Below, one piece after another: positions 18,059-26,935 of a stretch of 64,000 nucleotides of DNA. The notes below the pieces were generated by a model. The model worked only from the letters and a program-made list of their open reading frames with translations, ran no database searches and was not told the origin of the DNA. A program made the position numbers and the translations under genes. This stretch comes from an uncultured bacterium. GTDB taxonomy: Bacteria > Krumholzibacteriota > Krumholzibacteriia > LZORAL124-64-63. Location of the stretch: NCBI GenBank assembly GCA_937910695.1, contig CALEMW010000139.1, forward strand, positions 1 through 64,000, read 5' to 3'. Numbering within the stretch: the stretch's first letter is position 1; each line of letters starts with the position of its first letter.

Positions 18059-19132
18059 ATGACGCACTTCTGGACGGCCCTGATCGAAACACTCATCGAA
18101 GCTGCTCCCTGGCTCCTGGGAGGCTTCGCCTTGAGCGGCGTGCTGCACGAGTTGCTGGACGCCCGACCCGGGTTGATGGATCCCCTCAAGAAACCCGGCG
18201 CCCGTTCGGTGATCATGGCCACGCTGATCGGTCTGCCTCTGCCTTTGTGCTCCTGCAGCGTGCTGCCCACCGCCCTGACGCTCCGCCGCAGCGGCGCCAG
18301 CCGTGGCGCCACCGCCTCGTTCCTGATCACGGTGCCGGAAACCGACGTGGTGTCGATGGGACTGACCTGGGCCCTGCTCGGCCCGGTCATGGCGATCTGG
18401 CGACCCATCGCCTCGCTGATCACCGGTCTGGTGACAGGACTGGCCGTCGATGCTGCGGATCCGGGCGACGATGTTCCGGCAACCAAGCCCTCACCAACTC
18501 CTCTGGCGATGGCGACGCCCCCGGCGAGCTGCTGCACCGAGCCGGCACCGGAACCCGCGTGCTGCTGCAGCACACCGACACCGACGCCCCGACCCTTCTG
18601 GATCCGCGCCCTGCGCTACGGCTTTGTGAAGTTCTTCGACGACATCGCTCCCACCCTCAGCCTCGGCCTGCTGGTAGGCGCAGCTCTCACAGCCTGGCTC
18701 CCCCTGCTCGACGTAGCGTCGATCACCGGCTCGCGGTTGATCACCTACGCCGTAATGCTCGGTCTGGGCATCCCCATGTATGTATGCGCTGCGAGCAGCA
18801 CGCCGGTGGCGGCCGGTCTGATCGCCGCCGGGGTGAGCCCGGGTGCTGCGCTGGTCTTCCTGCTCGCCGGCCCGGCCACCAACTCCGCTTCGCTGCTGCT
18901 GCTGCGCCGTGAGTTGGGCGGACGTGCGTTCGTCGTCTACCTCGGGGGCATCATGGTGTTGAGTACGGCCATGGGGCTGCTGTTCGACGCCTGGATCGGC
19001 GGTGCGGCCGTCGTGCTGGGCGGAGGCGCCGCCCATGTCCACAGCTCCCATGGCTGGCCCGCCGTCGTTGCCGCCGTCGTCTTCGTTTCGTTGTTGCTGT
19101 CGGCCCTGTGGCGGACCAAGGTCCGTCGCTGA
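18059..19132 (+). CDS. SO_0444-type Cu/Zn efflux permease (DUF318/YraQ superfamily) with Cys-rich loop
   Basis: A 357-residue polytopic membrane protein whose first half shows the family pattern LPLPLCSCSVLPTALTLR, with the CSC motif expected to handle soft metals. A cytosolic or periplasmic linker at residues 155-185 contains SCCTEPAPEPACCCS, a Cys cluster that could chelate metal. The second half repeats the permease unit (GIPMYVCAASSTPVAAGLI, LAGPATNS). It probably moves Zn or Cu outward, which is opposite to the ZnuABC system encoded 20 bp upstream, so the cluster may be a balanced homeostasis unit (inference). Confidence 0.85.
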   Translation: MTHFWTALIETLIEAAPWLLGGFALSGVLHELLDARPGLMDPLKKPGARSVIMATLIGLPLPLCSCSVLPTALTLRRSGASRGATASFLITVPETDVVSMGLTWALLGPVMAIWRPIASLITGLVTGLAVDAADPGDDVPATKPSPTPLAMATPPASCCTEPAPEPACCCSTPTPTPRPFWIRALRYGFVKFFDDIAPTLSLGLLVGAALTAWLPLLDVASITGSRLITYAVMLGLGIPMYVCAASSTPVAAGLIAAGVSPGAALVFLLAGPATNSASLLLLRRELGGRAFVVYLGGIMVLSTAMGLLFDAWIGGAAVVLGGGAAHVHSSHGWPAVVAAVVFVSLLLSALWRTKVRR

Positions 19133-19159
19133 CTCCACCCCTCTCAAAGGATTCGAATC

Positions 19160-20158
19160 ATGGAATACCGCTTCCTCGGCAAGTCCGGCCTGAAAGTCTC
19201 CGCTCTCTCCTTCGGCGCCTGGGTCACCTTCGGGGATCAGATGAATGTCGATGCTGCATATGCTTGCATGAAAGAGGCTTACGACGCCGGCTGCAACTTC
19301 TTCGACAACGCCGAAGTCTACGCCGACGGCCAGGCCGAAACCATCATGGGCGAGGTGCTGCGCAAGGGCGGCTGGACCCGATCCGATCTGGTCCTGTCGA
19401 CCAAGATCTTCTGGGGCGGCAAAGGTCCCAACGACCGCGGGCTCTCCCGCAAGCATATCCTCGAGGGCACCGACAAGGCCCTCGGCCGGCTGGGCGTCGA
19501 CTACGTGGACCTGCTCTTCTGCCACCGTCCCGACATCCACACGCCCCTGGAGGAGACGGTCCGCGCCATGCACCACGTCGTGACCCAGGGCAAGGCCTTG
19601 TACTGGGGCACGAGCGAGTGGAGCGCGGCTCAGATCCGTCAAGCCTACGACATCGCCCGCCGCGAGCATCTGATCCCGCCGTCCATGGAGCAGCCCCAGT
19701 ACAATATGTTCGTGCGCGACCGTGTGGAGAAGGAGTACGCGGCCCTCTACGACGAGATCGGCCTCGGCACGACGATCTGGTCGCCTCTGGCCAGCGGCAT
19801 CCTCACCGGCAAGTACAACGACGGCATTCCCGAGGGTTCGCGCATGTCTCTGGAGAACTACCAGTGGTTGTTGCCTCAGCTGCAGAGCGACGAAGGACGA
19901 CGCAAGATCGAAGTCGTCAAGGCCCTCGCACCGGTCGCCGCCGACCTGGGCTGCACCATGCCCCAGTTGGCGTTGGCCTGGTGCCTGACCAACGACGACG
20001 TGAGCACGGTGATCACCGGCGCCTCGCGGCCCGAACAGGTGACCGAGAACATGAAGTCGTTGACGATAGCGGAACAGCTCACGCCGGACGTGCTCGAGAC
20101 GATCGAGGGGATCCTGGGCAACCGCCCGACGGCGGAGCAGGATTGGCGACAGTCCTGA
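19160..20158 (+). CDS. Aldo/keto reductase, voltage-gated K+ channel beta-subunit-like
   Basis: A 332-residue NADPH-dependent oxidoreductase of the AKR superfamily. It begins [19 protein letters not shown], has [13 protein letters not shown] (catalytic Asp and Tyr), STKIFWGG (catalytic Lys), [10 protein letters not shown] with the catalytic His, [18 protein letters not shown], and the NADP site TGASRPEQV. These match the Kv-beta/AKR6-like subfamily. An AAAGGA precedes the ATG. The substrate is unknown. It lies 27 bp after the permease and ends convergent with the next gene. Confidence 0.93.
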   Translation: MEYRFLGKSGLKVSALSFGAWVTFGDQMNVDAAYACMKEAYDAGCNFFDNAEVYADGQAETIMGEVLRKGGWTRSDLVLSTKIFWGGKGPNDRGLSRKHILEGTDKALGRLGVDYVDLLFCHRPDIHTPLEETVRAMHHVVTQGKALYWGTSEWSAAQIRQAYDIARREHLIPPSMEQPQYNMFVRDRVEKEYAALYDEIGLGTTIWSPLASGILTGKYNDGIPEGSRMSLENYQWLLPQLQSDEGRRKIEVVKALAPVAADLGCTMPQLALAWCLTNDDVSTVITGASRPEQVTENMKSLTIAEQLTPDVLETIEGILGNRPTAEQDWRQS

Positions 20159-20173
20159 TCAGCTGCGACGATC

Positions 20174-22321
20174 TCAGCGGACCAGCAGAAGGGGACGGCT
20201 CAAAACGTCGTCCCCGGCCTGCAGACGCGCGAGGTAGGCGCCCGAAGCGGCTTCGCCGCCACGGTCGTTCCGACCGTCCCAGTGCAGCGCATGGCTTCCG
20301 ATCGGGAGATCACCTGCCGTGAGGCGGCGTATAAGACGCCCCCGCAGGTCGTGGATCTCGATCTGAACACGGGACGGGACCGTCAGGACAAACCGGAATT
20401 CACAGCCGGGGTTGGCGGGGTTGGGACTCGGCGACAGGAACTCGGTTAAGGCGGGAGGTGAGGCAACGATGCCGGGCCGCTCGTTCGACACGATGTGATC
20501 GTTCTTCAGCACCAACACGCCGCCGAAGCCGTTGGCCAGATAGATCCGCCGTTGGTCGTAGACGGCTGCGGACGCCGACCCGGTGCCGTACCAGCCGTCC
20601 TCGAAGGGAGCGGCGGGGTCGGTCAGGTCGAGCAGACGAAGACCATGGTCCCCCGCCGCCACCACCGCGTAACCCTCGTTCACGGCCACGTGCAATGCAC
20701 CCGGCAATGAGACGGTGAGCACCTCCACCGGATCTGCAGGATCGACCAGGGAAATCACGAGCAGACCTTCAGCCCCCGCCGCCACGTAGACGTATCCGTC
20801 GTTTACGGCCAGTCCGGACGGCGTTCCCGGCAGGTCGAGCAGACCGAGGGGCATCATCGATCCCGGCGACGAGGATTCCACGACCAGCAGACCATCGCTG
20901 TGGTCCAGCAGGATCATCAGATCCCCGTAAGGTGCCATGGCGAAGAGATCCGAACCGACGGCGAGATGGCCCGTCTCCACGGGCGCCCCAGGGTCGGTCG
21001 GGTCGTAGACGTGCAGACCGCCATCGCCGTCGGCCAGCCAGACGAGTCCCCGATGCACCACCACGGCGCGGGCCAGACCGTCGGTGTCGACGGTGGTCAG
21101 GGAATCGGGGGCTGCAGGATCGGCGATATTGAGGACGCTCATACCGTCCCGCTCCCGCGCCACGAACAGCAGGTCGCCCATGGCTGCAACATCGCAGGCT
21201 CGGTCCAGGGTCACGGCCGCCAGCTCCACCGGTGAGGCGTCGGCGCCGTCGCTCAGCAGGCGCAGGCCCACGTCGCGATCGACGATCGCGAGCACATCGT
21301 CGGTGTGGACGATGCGGGAGGCGTCGGCGCGTGAGGCCGCGGTCGCGATCAGCACCGGTGAGTCGGCAACGGCGACATCGATGACCCGCATGCCCAGCCA
21401 GGAATCAGCCAGCATGGCGAAGTCGCCGGACAGGGCCACGTCGCCGGCGTACCCACCCGTTTCGAGCGATCCCACTTCGACCATCGCCCCGAAGTCGGTG
21501 GTGTCGATCACGCGCAATCCGCCTCCGGCCGCAGCTACATAGGCCAGACCGTCGGCCACTGTCACGCCCATCGACCATCCCGCGGCGATGGACAGGCGTC
21601 CCACGTCGAGGATGTTGTAGGGGTCGTGAACATCGATCACCAGGAGGCCCAAGGCTCCCTGGGCCAGATAGGCGTAGCCCCCGAACACCTGGATGTCGAA
21701 GACGTCGCCCGAGTCGCCGTACCAGTCGGTGAAGGCGGGATGGCGGGCGTCGGCCACGTCATAGACGAAAAGGTCGCCGCCGTTGTCTCCCACGTACACG
21801 TGGTCGCCCCATTTGGCGATGGTCGTACGGCGGGCGAAGCTCGCAGGGCCATAAACGCTTTCCGGGGAAGACGGATCATCCAGATCGATCACCCGCAGGG
21901 CCACGCTGTCTTCGGCCACGAACACATAGCGCCCGCCCGGAACTACGCCGTTGACGGAATGGCCGCCGCTCCAGGAACCCAAGACGCGCGGTGCCGAAAT
22001 GTCGGCCACGGAAATCACATGCAGGCCTGCGGCGCCGCAGGCGACATAGGCGAAGGTGTCGGCCAAGGCGACGTCGAGGACGATACCCGGCAGGGCGACT
22101 TTGCCGACGGTGCGAATGCTCCCGCCTCCGTCAACGGTCATGAGTTCCAGGGCGGAGCCGTTGCCGACCGCGAGGGTGCCGCCGTCGACGGCCAGGGCCC
22201 GGCAGGGCCCGTTGGACCAGCGTCCCACCAGCGACACGTTTTCGGAGGATTGGGCGAATGCTCCCGACGCCGAGAGGATCAGGCAATACGCGACAAAGAG
22301 ATGGCGGCTGAGTTTGTTCAT
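20174..22321 (-). CDS. Secreted LVIVD-repeat beta-propeller with FlgD-like C-terminal domain
   Basis: The chosen start, 22321, gives the signal peptide MNKLSRHLFVAYCLILSASG and 715 residues. The body is a long series of LVIVD-type repeats (for example AYVACGAAGLHVISVAD and AYLAQGALGLLVIDVHD) with the pattern YVA.G..GL.VIDV.DP..P. The end has SPNPANPGCEF and IHDLRGRLIRRL, an FlgD-Ig/T9SS-like sorting domain. A surface or secreted role such as adhesion or binding is likely, but no ligand is known. It is convergent with the aldo/keto reductase. Confidence 0.88.
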   Translation of the reverse strand: MNKLSRHLFVAYCLILSASGAFAQSSENVSLVGRWSNGPCRALAVDGGTLAVGNGSALELMTVDGGGSIRTVGKVALPGIVLDVALADTFAYVACGAAGLHVISVADISAPRVLGSWSGGHSVNGVVPGGRYVFVAEDSVALRVIDLDDPSSPESVYGPASFARRTTIAKWGDHVYVGDNGGDLFVYDVADARHPAFTDWYGDSGDVFDIQVFGGYAYLAQGALGLLVIDVHDPYNILDVGRLSIAAGWSMGVTVADGLAYVAAAGGGLRVIDTTDFGAMVEVGSLETGGYAGDVALSGDFAMLADSWLGMRVIDVAVADSPVLIATAASRADASRIVHTDDVLAIVDRDVGLRLLSDGADASPVELAAVTLDRACDVAAMGDLLFVARERDGMSVLNIADPAAPDSLTTVDTDGLARAVVVHRGLVWLADGDGGLHVYDPTDPGAPVETGHLAVGSDLFAMAPYGDLMILLDHSDGLLVVESSSPGSMMPLGLLDLPGTPSGLAVNDGYVYVAAGAEGLLVISLVDPADPVEVLTVSLPGALHVAVNEGYAVVAAGDHGLRLLDLTDPAAPFEDGWYGTGSASAAVYDQRRIYLANGFGGVLVLKNDHIVSNERPGIVASPPALTEFLSPSPNPANPGCEFRFVLTVPSRVQIEIHDLRGRLIRRLTAGDLPIGSHALHWDGRNDRGGEAASGAYLARLQAGDDVLSRPLLLVR

Positions 22322-22462
22322 GACCCTCGACTCCTTCAAGGGGGCCCTCACCAGAGGGGCGGGCATCCCAGCCCGCCCCGTCAACCTAGCATGATCGGTT
22401 CTCGGGAACCAATCACTCGGATTCGGAAGAAAGTAAAAGAAGTTCCTGGAGGGGCCGGAGGT

Positions 22463-23089
22463 TCAGAACTCGCCGAGGATCCGTGCTCGGGATACCGCGA
22501 CGGGATCGCCGGCGCCGAGGGCTTCGACTCGCCAGAGAGTGGCCCCCGGCACGGCCGCCATCCAGCTCGTCCGCCCCGCGGTCCGGTGGCGGGCTATTTC
22601 GGTTAGATTCTCATCCAGCAGAATCACCAGATAGTCGTCAGCCCCGTCTACGGCATCCCAGGACAGGCTCCAGGATCCTTGGTCCGGTGAAGTCGAGCGG
22701 AGGGTCATCACCTCGGTCCCGGCGCCGCCGCGCAGAACGGGTTCGGCCTCTGGGTGATCCCCCACCTGGAAAAAACGTGGAACGACGAGGCTCAGCACGA
22801 GTACGGCGGCGAGGGCGAGCATGCCCGTTGTGAAATTCGATGAGGGGAAGCTCAGAATCGTCCTTGGCCGCGGAGTGCTTCCGATCCCCTCCTGAAGGCG
22901 TTGGCCTAGAACACGCTCGGCCTCATCCGCATCGGCCCCCGCAGGTTCGTCGGCAGCCATGAAGGCCCGGTACGCCTCCAGGCGCGCCAGGCACCGCGCG
23001 CAGGCGTCGAGATGATCGCGGCGGGGATCGCCAACAGGCTGGGCTGCGACGGCGGGCAGCTCGGTGATAGGAATGCAGGTGTTCATCAT
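22463..23089 (-). CDS. Anti-sigma factor with zinc-binding HxxxCxxC motif
   Basis: A 208-residue single-pass membrane protein. The N-terminal cytosolic part has HLDACARC (His-x3-Cys-x2-Cys) at about residues 26-33, the zinc anti-sigma signature. A transmembrane segment follows (LALAAVLVLSLVVPRFF) and then an extracytoplasmic domain (SLSWDAVDGADDYLVILLDE), resembling a fibronectin/Ig-like sensor domain. It starts inside the stop of the ECF sigma gene (4-nt overlap), which supports a sigma/anti-sigma pair. The signal it senses is unknown. Confidence 0.85.
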   Translation of the reverse strand: MMNTCIPITELPAVAAQPVGDPRRDHLDACARCLARLEAYRAFMAADEPAGADADEAERVLGQRLQEGIGSTPRPRTILSFPSSNFTTGMLALAAVLVLSLVVPRFFQVGDHPEAEPVLRGGAGTEVMTLRSTSPDQGSWSLSWDAVDGADDYLVILLDENLTEIARHRTAGRTSWMAAVPGATLWRVEALGAGDPVAVSRARILGEF

Positions 23090-23688
23090 GATCCCTCAGC
23101 TCCTTCTCTGTATCGGCGCTCCTCGAGAGCGCGGACCAGTTTTCTCCGGGCCCGTTGGAGAACCGCCCTAGCTCCAGAGGCTTCGTCGAGGGAGAGCATT
23201 GCGGTGATATCGTCCACCGGCAGTTTTTCGAAGCACCGGAGCCAGAGGGCCGAACGTTCGACGGGTTCGAGGCGGTCGTCGATCAAGCCCAGCAGCGCCT
23301 CCTCGTCCATGCGATCCAACAGCTCGACATCGGGACCGGGTCGAGGCGTAGCCCCGGCGTCTGGATCGGCCAGGTCGTCCAGCACCAGCGACGGGCGGCG
23401 CAATTCGCTCAGGCAGCGGTTGCGGGCGATGGCGAAAATCCAGGACCCGAACTCGGCACGCTGGTCGAAAGTCGCGAGGGATCCGTAAGCCTTCATCAGG
23501 ACCTCCTGGGCCATGTCCAGCGCCCGCTCGTGGTCGCGCACGTAGCGATAGCACCAGAGGTAGACCCGACGCTGGTAGCGCGCGAGCAGATCCGAGGCGG
23601 CATGGCGGCCGGCGTCCCCATCGGGATCGTCGAGAGCGCACCGCAGCAGATCGCGGTCGTCGGGTTCGGGGGTGGTCCTGGGCGTCAT
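23086..23688 (-). CDS. ECF-type RNA polymerase sigma factor
   Basis: This sigma-70 family regulator shows region 2 (YQRRVYLWCYRYVRDHERALDMAQ, then FGSWIFAIARNRCLSELRR) and region 4 (LLGLIDDRLEPVERSALWLRCF, with a helix-turn-helix around ITAMLSLDEASGARAVLQRA). I chose ATG 23688 (MTPRTTPEPDD), giving 200 residues; 42 upstream codons are open but do not resemble the family. It is coupled to the downstream anti-sigma gene. Likely targets are the neighbouring secreted proteins (inference). Confidence 0.93.
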   Translation of the reverse strand: MTPRTTPEPDDRDLLRCALDDPDGDAGRHAASDLLARYQRRVYLWCYRYVRDHERALDMAQEVLMKAYGSLATFDQRAEFGSWIFAIARNRCLSELRRPSLVLDDLADPDAGATPRPGPDVELLDRMDEEALLGLIDDRLEPVERSALWLRCFEKLPVDDITAMLSLDEASGARAVLQRARRKLVRALEERRYREGAEGS

Positions 23689-23817
23689 GGTGTCGGGAGT
23701 CGATCCGTCGGTTCGGGTATCGCGATGGCAGGGAATTCCCATCCATGATACCAGAACCTGGTTCGAAGCGGGAGACGCCAAACCCCCGAATGGCGCCTCC
23801 CGCCTCTCCCTCACCTG

Positions 23818-26406
23818 CTACTTGAGCATGACCATCTTGTGCATTACGTCGTGGCCGCCGGACCGCATTTTGGCCACGAACACGCCACTGGCAGCCCTGC
23901 GGCCGGCATCGTCGTTGCCGTCCCAGGCCACGGCATGGCTTCCCGACGGCAGCGTCCCGTCGACGAGGCGACGGACCAGACTGCCCTTGGCGTCATAGAT
24001 ATCGAGCCGCACGGCCCCCGCCGAGGGGAGCACAAAGGCGATCTCGGTCGACGGATTGAACGGGTTGGGATGGATACCCGAGATGGCCATGACGGACGGA
24101 GCGTCACCGTCGTCCACCGGCGTCCCGCCGCGGCCGGCGCGGATGCGGTAGGAGCCCACCAGCGGCGCAGAGGAGACATTCGCCTTGAAGACGACCAGGC
24201 CGTACCAGCCTCCCTCGGTGATGTCGACGGAGAACCACTCGCCCACACCCGGCCCGTTGTCGAAGGCGGCTGCCCCGGACATGTGATTGTAGCGTCCTGT
24301 GTAGGCGACGTTGTGGGGCAGCAGTTCGAACCCCCAGTCCACGCTGCCGGAGATGTTGTCCAGCTGGAAGGCATAGACATCGGGTTCGAGCCACATGTCG
24401 TAGATGTTCAGCATCTCGCCGTCGGCCAGCAGGATCGGCCCGATAGGCGTGAGGGACGGATCGCTCACGACGGTCGATTGCCGTACGTCGAGGCTGTAGT
24501 CCGGCGACCCCGAGTACCTGGTCACACCCAGGTCCACGTCGATGGCCCCGACGATATTGCGGTTCACCACGACGAAGTCCGTCTCCCCCCCCACCAGAGC
24601 TGAACCGGCCTGGTAAGTGTCGAACCCGTTCTTGGGGCCGGTCGAGGCGTCGTGGAGCTGCAGGTCGTAGTCGTCGGATAAATCGTGGTTCACCGCCACG
24701 GCGCTCCACCAGCCGCTGTCGGGCGCCAGGCGGTAGCCGTCGCAATTCCAGAGGAACGGTTCGCCGCTGGTGATCGTCTCTGCGCCGCCGAGATAATTGC
24801 TGACCGACGTGAAGTAGATCTGGGTGCCGTAGCCGAGGGTCATCGGTGCCCAGCAGTACTGTTCCCCCCAGACGTTGTTCGCCTCGGATACTTCGAACAC
24901 CGTGTCGGTGGGATCGATTTCGAGGGTCCAGGTATGACGGCCGCCCGGTACGGTCACCGGGCCGCGGTTGGTCATCGTGACGACCCCGCCTTGCGGGATC
25001 GCTCCGATCGCCGAATAGAGGAATGAATTGCCCGGCGAGTTGGTCAAGCCGTCCCGGTAGATGACAGTCGAGACGCCTCCGGCGGTCGTCGGTCCTTCGT
25101 TGATCACGGCGATGTTGAAGTAGGTCGAAGGCGCCCATCCTGACAGGAGGGCGGGCAGCGGCACCGATGGCGGCGTTCCATCCGCAGCCGGCCGGGGGGT
25201 CAGCGGTGAATGCCAAGTCGCAAGCTGCATCGGCGCATAATCGATGGCCTGGCTCTTGACCGACAGCAGGAAGTCGACCGGCCCGGTCCCATCGACGGGA
25301 TCGCGATAGACGACCACCGCATAATCGCCGGGAACCGCGAAGTCGTACAAGTAGCGCAGGGTGCCGTCGCTGGCCGATCCATTGATGACCGCGGCATCCA
25401 GCAGGCCGCCCACGGTGAATGCCGGGTCGAAGACGGCCAGCCGTAAATCCGAGCCGGGCGCGGCGTCGCACGTCATCAGCAGCGGCCCGGTCGCGCCGGG
25501 CAGGATGGTCATCTCCCAGATCTTAAGGAACTGGTTGGTGACCATGGTCGTGGGATAGTCGTCGTCGATGTTCAGGAACCAGTTGTGCACTTCCTGGATC
25601 AGGAAGTCTCCGGTCCCGGCGTAAGTTTCCACACCCACGTGGTAGTCCACGACGCCGACCTGGTGCCTGTTGGCCATGACGAAGTCGAGGTGTCCAGCAC
25701 CGACGGCCGAGCCGGCCACCTGCGTTTCGAACGCGTAGTCCCAGATGGGGGTCGGTTCGAACATCCGCAGATCGTAGTCGGCCGCAGGGTCCACGGCGTG
25801 CAGGGCGGCCGCGGTCCAGCCCAGATTCGAGGTGATGGCGAATCCGTCGCAGTTGAAACCCGTCGCCGGCGCCGCGAGCGTCTCCCAGCCTCCCGTGGGT
25901 GCCGGGGGCTGGCTGCGCAGCACCGTTTCCGAGCTGCCGAGCACATAGGGCGTCCAGACGAACTGGCGGCCCCAATCGTTGTCGGTCTCGTCGGCTTCGG
26001 TCATGAGGTTGGTCGAATCGATCCTGACCGACATCAGGTGACGCCCGCCCCGCACCGTGATCGGCCCGCGGTCCGACGCCACGAAGTTCTGACCGACAAG
26101 AATGGGAAAGTTGAACCACACGTAGCTCGACTGGACACCATCCAGATCAAGAGCCACGAATTGGCCGATATCGGTGTTGACATCACCGTTGTTGATGCCG
26201 GCAACGTTCCAGTAGGTGGCCGCAGCGTTGCCTTCGAGTTCAGGCGAGAGCCAGACATGCGGCGGCGTATGGAACGAGGCCCGCGGAACGACGGGGTACG
26301 ACCATGTACCATACTGGTACCACGTCAAGTTGGGCAGGGCCGCCGCCGGGCCGGCGAGTGCCAGCAGCAGGACGACGCCCAGGAGCATGATGGTGAGACG
26401 TTTCAT
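23818..26406 (-). CDS. Secreted protein with two CARDB-like domains and FlgD-like sorting domain
   Basis: The start 26406 gives a signal peptide (MKRLTIMLLGVVLLLALAG) and 862 residues. Two CARDB-like Ig modules are seen: one with TYWNVAGINNGDVNTD and RIDSTNLMTEADETDN, another with YFNIAVINEGPTTAGG and LEIDPTDTVFEVSEANN. Between and after them are beta-rich repeats containing YDLRM/YDLQL and VVNRN motifs. The C-terminus has IHPNPFNPSTEI and IYDAKGSLVRRLVDG, an FlgD-like sorting domain. It probably acts at the cell surface. It lies just upstream of the sigma factor stretch, in the same direction. Confidence 0.85.
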   Translation of the reverse strand: MKRLTIMLLGVVLLLALAGPAAALPNLTWYQYGTWSYPVVPRASFHTPPHVWLSPELEGNAAATYWNVAGINNGDVNTDIGQFVALDLDGVQSSYVWFNFPILVGQNFVASDRGPITVRGGRHLMSVRIDSTNLMTEADETDNDWGRQFVWTPYVLGSSETVLRSQPPAPTGGWETLAAPATGFNCDGFAITSNLGWTAAALHAVDPAADYDLRMFEPTPIWDYAFETQVAGSAVGAGHLDFVMANRHQVGVVDYHVGVETYAGTGDFLIQEVHNWFLNIDDDYPTTMVTNQFLKIWEMTILPGATGPLLMTCDAAPGSDLRLAVFDPAFTVGGLLDAAVINGSASDGTLRYLYDFAVPGDYAVVVYRDPVDGTGPVDFLLSVKSQAIDYAPMQLATWHSPLTPRPAADGTPPSVPLPALLSGWAPSTYFNIAVINEGPTTAGGVSTVIYRDGLTNSPGNSFLYSAIGAIPQGGVVTMTNRGPVTVPGGRHTWTLEIDPTDTVFEVSEANNVWGEQYCWAPMTLGYGTQIYFTSVSNYLGGAETITSGEPFLWNCDGYRLAPDSGWWSAVAVNHDLSDDYDLQLHDASTGPKNGFDTYQAGSALVGGETDFVVVNRNIVGAIDVDLGVTRYSGSPDYSLDVRQSTVVSDPSLTPIGPILLADGEMLNIYDMWLEPDVYAFQLDNISGSVDWGFELLPHNVAYTGRYNHMSGAAAFDNGPGVGEWFSVDITEGGWYGLVVFKANVSSAPLVGSYRIRAGRGGTPVDDGDAPSVMAISGIHPNPFNPSTEIAFVLPSAGAVRLDIYDAKGSLVRRLVDGTLPSGSHAVAWDGNDDAGRRAASGVFVAKMRSGGHDVMHKMVMLK

Positions 26407-26416
26407 GACCGCCCCC

Positions 26417-26827
26417 TCATCGTCCGCCGGCGGTCGCCGGCTCGCGCACCACAGGGACACCGGAGGTGCGCGGTGCGGTCATGGCTTCGAGGAGCGACTC
26501 GAGCTTGGCCACATGCTCGGTGCGGCCCTCGGCCACGGCATAACGTAGCTGGATGCGGAATGTCTCGAGCCGCGCCTCGTCCTTGAGGCGGGTTACTTCA
26601 CGCTGGATCGCCATGACCTCGTCGACACTCGAGGCATGGGCCAGGCCGCGGGTCAGCTCCGCGACGGCGGCCTGCGACGCCTCCATCGCAGCTGTGATCT
26701 CCGTCATCATCGGCGAAAGAGGACGGGACGGTAAGGCAGACGGAGCAGCGCTGTTCTCTTGCGGCGCGGCCGAAACCACCGCAGAAGCAACGAAGAGGAT
26801 CACAAGGACGATCTGGATGGTCTTCAT
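26417..26827 (-). CDS. Small secreted helical protein of unknown function
   Basis: A 136-residue protein with a signal peptide (MKTIQIVLVILFVASAVVSA) when started at ATG 26827, which places GGGGGA at a workable distance; ATG 26833 is too close to it. The mature part is Pro-rich for about 20 residues, then helical and charged (VMAIQREVTRLKDEARLETFRIQLRYA), with coiled-coil character. It resembles no family I can name. It lies 10 bp before the CARDB protein gene and after the CHAT gene on the same strand. Confidence 0.75.
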   Translation of the reverse strand: MKTIQIVLVILFVASAVVSAAPQENSAAPSALPSRPLSPMMTEITAAMEASQAAVAELTRGLAHASSVDEVMAIQREVTRLKDEARLETFRIQLRYAVAEGRTEHVAKLESLLEAMTAPRTSGVPVVREPATAGGR

Positions 26828-26935
26828 GGACATTCCCCCGGAAAGAATGAGACCTGACGGACGCGGCGTGGTCCGTTCTCGCCAGGGATGGGACGCATCC
26901 GGGGGAAGAGAATCACAGAGCAGGGAAAATACTTC

